Shown: positions 57,683-64,000 of the stretch, one piece after another
How the letters are laid out: the number at the start of each line of letters is the position of its first letter
How positions within the stretch are numbered: position 1 is the first letter of the stretch
Assembly (NCBI GenBank): GCA_016937345.1
Contig: JAFGWE010000048.1
Span: 1-64,000 of the forward strand
DNA from: Methanomicrobiaceae archaeon
GTDB lineage: Archaea; Halobacteriota; Methanomicrobia; Methanomicrobiales; Methanomicrobiaceae
Length of the DNA stretch: 64,000 nucleotides
Direction of reading: 5' to 3'
Translations under genes and position numbers: made by a program
The notes under the pieces: model-generated
What the model saw: the letters and a program-made list of their open reading frames with translations, nothing else
Database searches by the model: none
What the model was told of the DNA's origin: nothing

Positions 57683-59767
57683 TCAGACTTCAATTCCCAT
57701 AAATTCATATAATGAATCAACACCCGGCTTTTCTCCCAGGAAGTTTTCCAGAATTGCCATATTATCCTCAGTGTTTCCCTTTGAATATATGTCATATCGA
57801 AGTTTCAGCCCCAGGGTTTCGTTTGTCATACCGTATTCCCAAAACTTCTCATCAATATCGAGTGCATAAACCTTGGACCACAGATAGGAATAATAGCCGG
57901 CATCATATCCTCCCATCAGGTGACCAAAAGATGCCTGCGGACGAATATTGTCAGGATAATCTGCCTCAAAGACATCCTCAAATGTATCATACCATACTTC
58001 AGTCGTATTAACCGGAGTTTTTGAATTATGATAGTAGAGATCTATAAGAGAATCTGCAAGCTGACTGGAATAATCAAAACCTTTGTTGACATCCTTTGAG
58101 GCAATGGCGCTTTTTAAAAGGCTGTCAGGAATCTTCTCTGAAGAGTTGTCATACCTGCCTGACATGGATTTTAAAATATCCTCGTCATATGCCCATTCCT
58201 CAAGGGTCTGCGACGGCATTTCGACAAAATCAAAATCGACCTTAAAAGAGGAAAGAGTGCCGTAAGGTGATTCCGAGAGAATTACATGCAGGGAATGCCC
58301 GGTTTCGTGGAAAAGCCTCCAGATATCAGTCAGAGTTAGAAGTGAGGGTTTATCCTCACGCGGAGGAGCAAGATTTGCGATGATTACCGCAACAGGCGTA
58401 TTATATGTCCCGTTAATCTCCCTTCCTGCTATAACTTCGGCTGCCGCAGTCCCCGTATATTTTCCGTCACGGGTATAGGCATCAATGTAAAGGTAGCCAA
58501 GAACTTTTCCGTCTGAGGAGTTTGAAACCTCAAAAAGCCTCACTTCCGGCGACCATACGGAAGTATTGTAAATTTCCACGAATTTTATCCCGAAGAGCTT
58601 TCCTGTTGTATTGAAAATGCCGTTTAATACATTGTCAAGGGGGAAGTACTCCTTTAATTCTTCTTCATCAAAATTATAATCCTCAATCAGGAGAATATTT
58701 TTGAGGTACATAATATCCCAGCGGAATACCTCTTCGGAATCCGGGTCAATACTTTTTTTGACAGCTAAAAGGGCTTTGTAATCACTGTCTTTTTTCACAG
58801 AAAGAGGCTCTTTTAGGGCATTTAAAAACAAAAGGGCACTGCTTGCGTTTTTTGCCATCCTGTCTGAAATAACATACTCCGCCCATGTCGGATAGCCCGT
58901 CTCCTGTGCTATTTTTGTCCGCAGCTCAATTGCACCCTCAAGGAGTTTTGTATTTTCAGAAGCACAGACATTGTTGTATGCCGTATACATCCTCTCCCTT
59001 GTCTCGCTGCTGTCGGCATATGTCATGACGGCTTCATAATTAGGGTAATTGAGCTTTATTCTGTAGCTTTCATCATCCGTTCTTTCAAATGAATCAAGAT
59101 CAGACTCTGATAAGCCCTTTAAATCCTCTTCTGAAAACTCAATTGTTGAATTGTCTGAATTCAGGTTTGAGTTGTACAATAATTCAAGTGAGTGAAGCTC
59201 TGTTTTCAGTTCACCAATATGAGAGGATTTTTCCTCCGAGAGACCAAGTCCGCTGCGTTCAAATTCATCCATTATTTTATTATAAAGACGAATTTTTACA
59301 GGTGTATCAGGAATCTGCCCGGACATTGCATTGTATAGGTCACTTCTTGTTAAGACATGATTGCAAAATGCTGAATATGAATCCGCAGCACAAAGCCCCT
59401 CATCCAAAACTTCAGGGTCAGGCGACAAATCCCCCATCAGAGTAAGAGGATTTACATAATCATTATAATCGCTCATTGCTCTGTCAAACGCTAAAACTGT
59501 GTTTTCAAAAGTCCTCTCTCCGGGAGGAATCGCTGTAATTGCATTCAAAGAAGCGTTTGCAGTCATTTCTGCATTTTTGTACAGGACAGGAATTTCCCCG
59601 GGAAGATACTGCATCCTAACAGGTATCTGAGAGTCCGAAGAAGTTAGAGAGGCACTTTCCCCGGCCATAGCTGAAATACAAAACCCGCCAGTCATAAACA
59701 AAAAGACCGCAAAAATTATAGTTAATAATATACGCAGAGAGTAAAATCCCTCATAATTGCCGGACAT
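57683..59767 (-). CDS. M3-family metallopeptidase, exported
   Basis: A 694-aa zinc oligopeptidase. Residues 10-35 form a signal segment or N-terminal anchor, after which the M3 domain is collinear with the 654-aa paralogue downstream: HETGH at residues 487-491, Glu516 in DFVEMPSQ and the HLMGGYDAGYYSYLW block. The pair arose by duplication with one copy gaining (or losing) export. Outside action on peptides is inferred. Confidence 0.9.
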   Translation of the reverse strand: MSGNYEGFYSLRILLTIIFAVFLFMTGGFCISAMAGESASLTSSDSQIPVRMQYLPGEIPVLYKNAEMTANASLNAITAIPPGERTFENTVLAFDRAMSDYNDYVNPLTLMGDLSPDPEVLDEGLCAADSYSAFCNHVLTRSDLYNAMSGQIPDTPVKIRLYNKIMDEFERSGLGLSEEKSSHIGELKTELHSLELLYNSNLNSDNSTIEFSEEDLKGLSESDLDSFERTDDESYRIKLNYPNYEAVMTYADSSETRERMYTAYNNVCASENTKLLEGAIELRTKIAQETGYPTWAEYVISDRMAKNASSALLFLNALKEPLSVKKDSDYKALLAVKKSIDPDSEEVFRWDIMYLKNILLIEDYNFDEEELKEYFPLDNVLNGIFNTTGKLFGIKFVEIYNTSVWSPEVRLFEVSNSSDGKVLGYLYIDAYTRDGKYTGTAAAEVIAGREINGTYNTPVAVIIANLAPPREDKPSLLTLTDIWRLFHETGHSLHVILSESPYGTLSSFKVDFDFVEMPSQTLEEWAYDEDILKSMSGRYDNSSEKIPDSLLKSAIASKDVNKGFDYSSQLADSLIDLYYHNSKTPVNTTEVWYDTFEDVFEADYPDNIRPQASFGHLMGGYDAGYYSYLWSKVYALDIDEKFWEYGMTNETLGLKLRYDIYSKGNTEDNMAILENFLGEKPGVDSLYEFMGIEV

Positions 59768-59876
59768 AATTATCAGTATTTCATAATTTTGCCGGAATAA
59801 CTGATAAAAAGTTGTATATTACCTCAAAATTAACCCTGAAAAATTGAAAATCAGAGAAATATTTATATCTCCATTT

Positions 59877-60440
59877 TCAGACACGGACTATTTTCGGCGG
59901 AATTTTGCCTTCCGCTTCAGGGGTTTCAAGAGGATAGCCAAAGACTATTGTTCCTATCGGACTGTATCCTTCGGGAATCTTAAAGCCGGCCATAAGTTCC
60001 TTGTTTTCATATGCGGGATCTGTTGCTCCCACAAAACAGCTGCCGATTCCAAGTGCGTGTGCGGCAAGCATCATGTTTTCTGCACATAATGAACAGTCAA
60101 TATCCTTAAAGCGGTTTTTGGACTGTCCAACAATCAGAATGACAGTAGGTGCATTATAATAGAGTGAAAAGTTTTTGCTCTCAAGCATCTCTTTAAAAAT
60201 CTGAGACATTCCTTCACCGGAGCCTTTCATGTGCGATAACAGAATCGGAATACAGTATTCTGAGACTTTTTTCAAAAATCCCTGATCCTGCACAACAACA
60301 AATGCCCATGGCTGAATGCCAAGGGCTGATGGTGCATATGTCCCTGCAAGAATAATTTTTTCAAGAATTTCATCAGGTATCTGTCTGTCCTCAAATTTTC
60401 TGACACTTCTTCGTGTCATTATAGCGTCAAGTGCTTCCAT
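59877..60440 (-). CDS. Nitroreductase-family FMN protein
   Basis: A 187-aa flavin oxidoreductase: MEALDAIMTRRSVRKFEDR with the FMN-phosphate RRSVR, then GTYAPSALGIQPWAF and the later LGIGSCFVG. Such proteins reduce quinones, nitro compounds or act in metabolite dehydrogenation. The TTTTCTCCTCC reversed before the start gives a clear GGAGGAG. Its role is not readable from context. Confidence 0.9.
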   Translation of the reverse strand: MEALDAIMTRRSVRKFEDRQIPDEILEKIILAGTYAPSALGIQPWAFVVVQDQGFLKKVSEYCIPILLSHMKGSGEGMSQIFKEMLESKNFSLYYNAPTVILIVGQSKNRFKDIDCSLCAENMMLAAHALGIGSCFVGATDPAYENKELMAGFKIPEGYSPIGTIVFGYPLETPEAEGKIPPKIVRV

Positions 60441-60645
60441 TGTTTTCTCCTCCCATTATCTTTTGCTGGGTTTTCATTGTATTTATATATATAATTAAAT
60501 CTGTCTTTTAATAGGTAAAGGCACAAATTAAAGACATCAGAAAACATCCGGCCTCATAATTCATGAATGCAGTAATTTTATATTAAAGGAAATATCGATA
60601 CTTTTATAATACATTGTTGCTGCACTACATTTTATAGTGAGTATT

Positions 60646-61593
60646 ATGAGAGGCATTTCTTACAGATTCACAATTTTTCTGATCACTCTGGCAGTCGCTG
60701 CGGCAATCCTTTCCGCAGGCTGCACAGGTGCATCGCCTGAAGGACAGACAGAACCGGCTGTGACAGTCTCCCCGACAGAAACCCAGTCAGTTGGAATTAA
60801 TCAGGTTTCAGTCGCATCCGCAGTTACACTCGGGAAGATGCATGGTATTATGATGGAAGCGATAGAAGAGGCGCTTGCATACCCGGTTCTCAACAGCACA
60901 GAAGAAAAAAGAGATTATGAAACCAAAATATCAGAATTTGACACTCTTGCAGATCAGTTTGCCAGTGAAACCGGACCTGAAAATCCGCAGAATGCCAATA
61001 TAAAAGACGGATTCGAGGTCATTCTTGTAAAAAAGGCCAAACTAACAGATGATGCAGAAACTTTCTTTACCACATACGAGAGTGAGGGGGTCATAACAAA
61101 AGAGGATGTGGCAGCTTTTGAAGAGTCTGTCGACGATTTCACATCCGTCTTCGGTCCGTTTACCAAAAACTATTTTGATATGGTAAGCAAGGAAGAATCA
61201 GGCAGTAATATCCATGCCCGCCCGGCACTTGCACTACTCGCAATGCACGGTGATATTATGGAGGGTATCGAAGAGGCATTTGGCTATGTGCTGCTTGGAA
61301 AAACAGAAGAGAAAGACGATTTTTCACAGAATATGCAGTATTTCGATGATGCCGGGAAGGCCCTTGTGGCTACAGGCTATCTGAACAAACCTGAAAACAC
61401 TGAAAAACTTGCAGCCTATAACGCAATGATGCAGGCAAAGAAAGATATGCAGGCTGCTGCATCTGAAATGTTTAACCAATACGAATCAAAAAATGATGTA
61501 ACAAACATCGATGTGATAAAATTTGAGATAGCGGTTGACAATCTCACAACAGCCTACGATGCATTGCTTGAAGAGGTATTAAAGGAACTCTGA
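60646..61593 (+). CDS. Lipoprotein with duplicated four-helix domain
   Basis: A 315-aa protein with signal and lipobox LSAGC, followed by a Thr/Glu spacer and two similar helical units of about 130 residues. Unit one contains LGKMHGIMMEAIEEALAYPV and unit two LLAMHGDIMEGIEEAFGYVL. Each has a TEEK-D/F repeat and a closing FEESVDDF / FEIAVDNL helix. This is an internal duplication, and the fold resembles sensor-type helical bundles. No function known. An in-frame GTG (60637) is the alternative start. Confidence 0.75.
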   Translation: MRGISYRFTIFLITLAVAAAILSAGCTGASPEGQTEPAVTVSPTETQSVGINQVSVASAVTLGKMHGIMMEAIEEALAYPVLNSTEEKRDYETKISEFDTLADQFASETGPENPQNANIKDGFEVILVKKAKLTDDAETFFTTYESEGVITKEDVAAFEESVDDFTSVFGPFTKNYFDMVSKEESGSNIHARPALALLAMHGDIMEGIEEAFGYVLLGKTEEKDDFSQNMQYFDDAGKALVATGYLNKPENTEKLAAYNAMMQAKKDMQAAASEMFNQYESKNDVTNIDVIKFEIAVDNLTTAYDALLEEVLKEL

Positions 61594-61680
61594 AGCATTT
61601 CTCTTTTTTAAGGCTTTATAGATTATATCTTTTCATCACACGACCCTTTCCTTTATTATTTCTTCCGTTAATACTGCATC

Positions 61681-62181
61681 ATGGATATACTAAGCTTAAT
61701 CTGGCCTTTCTTTTTTCCGATTCTCGGAGCAGTATTTGCACTTATTCATATACATCTGAGACATTACGGCAGGGAAAAAATGCCAGAAATATTTCTCATA
61801 TGGCAGCTTGCGGCAGGACTTGGTTTAAGCCTCTTTTATGCAGGTCTCGGACATCTTCTCATGGCTGATCAGGTTGCAGAATCAATCGGCTGGCCGACAG
61901 GAAGCCCGTTTCAGCGTGAAGTGGGGATGTGGGACTTATCACTTGGTATTGTGGGCATTTTATGCCTTAGGTTTAGAAACGAAGGATTCTGGACCGCTAC
62001 CATCATCGGTGCAGGCATCTTCCTCTTCGGTGCCGGACTCGGACATGTTTATGAGATGGTTGTAAACGGCAATTTTTCACCAAATAATGCAGGGACGGTC
62101 ATGTATATGGATCTTTTATATCCTCTGTTCCTTGCAGGCCTTCTCATATTCTATCATGTTAAAAAGAACAGAGCGGCATAG
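61681..62181 (+). CDS. DUF6790-like membrane protein
   Basis: A 166-aa protein with about four or five helices. The motif GWPTGSPFQREVGMWDLSLGIVGIL and the GHLL/GHVYEM histidines are typical of the DUF6790 family found in archaea and bacteria. Function unknown. The ATG is 87 nt after the lipoprotein, so it is probably transcribed with its own promoter. Confidence 0.75.
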   Translation: MDILSLIWPFFFPILGAVFALIHIHLRHYGREKMPEIFLIWQLAAGLGLSLFYAGLGHLLMADQVAESIGWPTGSPFQREVGMWDLSLGIVGILCLRFRNEGFWTATIIGAGIFLFGAGLGHVYEMVVNGNFSPNNAGTVMYMDLLYPLFLAGLLIFYHVKKNRAA

Positions 62182-62199
62182 AAATTAAAGAAATTGATC

Positions 62200-62227
62200 A
62201 GAGAGAAGTAAACCTCCTCTCTCTTTT
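62200..62227 (+). terminator. Hairpin terminator after the DUF6790 gene
   Basis: AGAGAG (62200-62205) pairs with CTCTCT (62217-62222), followed by a short T-run. It lies 20 nt after the stop. Confidence 0.45.
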
Positions 62228-62283
62228 AAAGACGTAAAAGATCCCCCGCATCAATTCCTTAAATTTCTTCAGAGCCCCGGGGT

Positions 62284-62769
62284 TTACTCAGAACTTCCGG
62301 CAGATCTCACTGCGGCTATAAGTTCATCTATCTTTGAACTGTCAGAAACATCTTTTTTGTTGAAAACAAATTCACCTGCCACATTCACTCCTTTTTTCTC
62401 AAGTGCCTTTTTAAGAATCGGAAGTGTCTCGCCTTCCTTTCCCCCGCAGGTTGCAAAGATTACCGCATTTTTACCATCACACCCAAAAAGCGCAGATACT
62501 GCCCCGTTTACTACCGGAGTTGCCTTAAACGCCCATACGGGCGTCCCGATAACAATTACATCACTTCCGGAGACATCAATGGATTCCGGTTTTATCTTAT
62601 CACATTCGCCTTTCATTGCCCGCCTGCATCCAAATGTATATGCGGTTAGCTTTGAATACGAATCCACAGGCTTCACCTCAACAATCTCGCCGCCGACTGC
62701 CTCATGCACCTTTTGTGCAACACCTTTTGTTATCCCCGAATATGAATGAAATATTGTTGCTGCCTTCAT
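62284..62769 (-). CDS. Flavodoxin
   Basis: A 161-aa FMN electron carrier: phosphate loop FHSYSGITKGVA, then VIVIGTPVWAFKATPVV, the FMN aromatic-stacking Trp/phenylalanine region, and VIFATCGGKEGET. Start ATG 62769 has GAGGG six nt upstream; an ATG two codons further is in frame. It carries electrons at low potential; the partner is unknown. Confidence 0.88.
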   Translation of the reverse strand: MKAATIFHSYSGITKGVAQKVHEAVGGEIVEVKPVDSYSKLTAYTFGCRRAMKGECDKIKPESIDVSGSDVIVIGTPVWAFKATPVVNGAVSALFGCDGKNAVIFATCGGKEGETLPILKKALEKKGVNVAGEFVFNKKDVSDSSKIDELIAAVRSAGSSE

Positions 62770-62875
62770 CTTCATCCCTCTTTTATATTAAATCAAAGAC
62801 GCCATTCAAAATTAATTCTTTGGGAGCAGATTCTGCTTTTTTAAAAATAGAGAAGTTAGGGTTCTATCCGTAAAA

Positions 62876-64000
62876 TCACAGATTTTCGGTATAAATCCCC
62901 GATCCGACGAACCATTCCTCATCTACAGGTTCGATATAACAGAGCTTTAATCCGGTATCGCCGGTGTCAGGGTTTAAATACTCGACATAAACATATCCGC
63001 CGCCTTTTTGGGCTTCAAATATTTCCCACTGAATAATTTTCACACCGTATGTATCGGCGAAATCAGCCCGGTTTGTTCCGATAAATTCAGGCTGGAATGG
63101 CAGTGCAAGTGTGTTTCCTTCATAATCATATGCAAATATGTATCTGCTGCCATCTGCAAAGTTTCCGTTAAGGTCGTTGAAATCAGAAACCGCCTTTTCG
63201 CGGCCGTTTTCCTGTGCATAATTACGGGCTGATTTCACACGCTTTACAAGTTCGTCCTTTTCTGCTTCATTGAAATTTGCCGGAAGTTCAGGGAGGTATA
63301 TTCCTGCACCGACAAACCATTCGTCATCAACGGGCAATACGTATGAAAGCTTGAACTCCTCTTTGTAGTCATCTTTTGGATTCTGGTAGATATAGTAAAG
63401 TGAACCGCCGCCGTTCCTTGCGATATTGGCAGATGAGTCTATAAACTCAACGCCGTTTGAATCAGGAATTCCCAGACGGCTGGTTCCCAAAAGCTCCTGC
63501 TGGTAGGGAAGTGCAATTACGGTTCCGTCATTTTCGTATGCGAAAATGTATAATTCACCACTTATGAATGAACCGTTTACATCATTGAACTCTTTCAATG
63601 CGGCCTCTTTGCCGTTTTCCTGTGCATAAAGGGCGGCATCGCCGACAAAAGCCTTAAGATTTTCATAGCGGGAGCCGGTTTGTTCCAAAACCTCTGTGGG
63701 AACAACTGTTGCTTCACCTTCGTTTTCATATTCTGAGCGGGTTATAACAACTCTCCATTCTGCACCGTTAATTCCGGCTGTACTCCATACAGCTTTTTTA
63801 GTGACATTTTCTTTCCAGTCTTTGTCTGAAAAAATGTATTCTGCGGTTCCGGACTCTTCTGAAAGAATGCGTTTTAAAACTGCCTGAAGATCAGGGTCGC
63901 TGTACATCAGGTCTTTTAGTAAGTTGTTGCCAATTTCCTCTTCTTTTACGTCAAATATTATAGTTCCGTCTGTCTGGGCGACCCAGGCATCGTATGGCAG
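62876..64000 (-). CDS. Cache-domain protein (incomplete at window end)
   Basis: The C-terminal 374 residues of a longer protein whose 5' end lies beyond 64000. The frame continues open from 63907 to the window edge. After a partial domain with SDPDLQAVLKRI and AEWRVVITRSEY, it has two similar modules of about 125 residues. Each ends with an EPV/LPVDDEWFVGSGIY or GAGIY strand and contains the FNDLNGNF / FNDVNGSF and YIFAYE(D)YEGN patterns. These are Cache-type ligand-binding domains, usually extracellular in sensors. Whether it has a kinase or methyl-accepting part cannot be seen. Confidence 0.75.
   Translation of the reverse strand: MPYDAWVAQTDGTIIFDVKEEEIGNNLLKDLMYSDPDLQAVLKRILSEESGTAEYIFSDKDWKENVTKKAVWSTAGINGAEWRVVITRSEYENEGEATVVPTEVLEQTGSRYENLKAFVGDAALYAQENGKEAALKEFNDVNGSFISGELYIFAYENDGTVIALPYQQELLGTSRLGIPDSNGVEFIDSSANIARNGGGSLYYIYQNPKDDYKEEFKLSYVLPVDDEWFVGAGIYLPELPANFNEAEKDELVKRVKSARNYAQENGREKAVSDFNDLNGNFADGSRYIFAYDYEGNTLALPFQPEFIGTNRADFADTYGVKIIQWEIFEAQKGGGYVYVEYLNPDTGDTGLKLCYIEPVDEEWFVGSGIYTENL

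Overview
The window reads as chromosome of a mesophilic methanogenic archaeon, most likely of the order Methanomicrobiales (Methanoplanus/Methanolacinia-like). This is inferred from several things: archaeal TATA boxes placed 25-30 nt before start codons (leaderless mRNAs), archaeal conserved families (UPF0248, UPF0305, DUF5803-like, UPF0210/UPF0237), archaeal-type threonine synthase, IorAB, and an ADP-forming acyl-CoA synthetase. No methanogenesis, ribosomal or replication genes are present, so the genus is a guess. Most genes are moderately AT-rich; one block (about 51.1-52.8 kb) is visibly richer in G+C.

Layout. 0-5.3 kb: tRNA-Ile(GAT), then a bacterial-type SbcD-SbcC nuclease pair. 5.3-12.1 kb: ADP-forming acyl-CoA synthetase, a REC-PAS response regulator, secreted C69 dipeptidase, a lipoprotein hydrolase, and a wrecked arsR/zinc-binding-protein locus. 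12.2-16.2 kb: MarC protein, UPF0248 protein, methyltransferase, small lipoprotein, and two membrane proteins of unknown function. 16.3-22.4 kb: iorAB, a nitrilase-family amidase with a YdjM-like membrane protein, thrC overlapping a DUF5803-like gene. 22.4-26.6 kb: a three-gene operon of PLP basic-amino-acid decarboxylase, APC antiporter and a small anchored protein. 26.8-29.7 kb: a large secreted protein with two GH18 chitinase modules and four CBM5/12 modules. 29.9-34.8 kb: iscS-iscU, then a solute-binding protein paired with a membrane histidine kinase. 35-44 kb: SOUL protein, ACT/UPF0210 pair, EFR1 flavodoxin-ferredoxin with a TetR regulator, hydrolases, thioesterase, acetate transporter. 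44-49 kb: UPF0305 protein, HExxH membrane protein, and an ABC importer whose binding protein has its halves in swapped order. 49-60 kb: S9 peptidase, class C beta-lactamase-like lipoprotein, GNAT, DUF169, radical SAM, and two tandem M3 peptidases (one cytosolic, one exported). 60-64 kb: nitroreductase, a duplicated-domain lipoprotein, DUF6790-like protein, flavodoxin, and the C-terminal part of a Cache-domain protein that runs off the window.

How the genes work together. There is an unusual density of extracellular or surface hydrolases for a methanogen (C69 and S9 peptidases, exported M3 peptidase, chitinase, beta-lactamase-like protein). IorAB plus the ADP-forming acyl-CoA synthetase could turn aromatic 2-oxoacids into acyl-CoA and then acid plus ATP, or run in reverse for amino-acid synthesis from aryl acids. 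The decarboxylase/antiporter operon resembles bacterial acid-resistance modules. The most unusual items are the apparently circularly permuted binding protein (46.1-47.3 kb), the binding-protein/kinase cassette (31.9-34.8 kb), the tandem chitinase, the GTGCACCA site cluster before the acetate transporter, and the collapsed arsR locus. No CRISPR array, rRNA, insertion sequence or prophage was seen.
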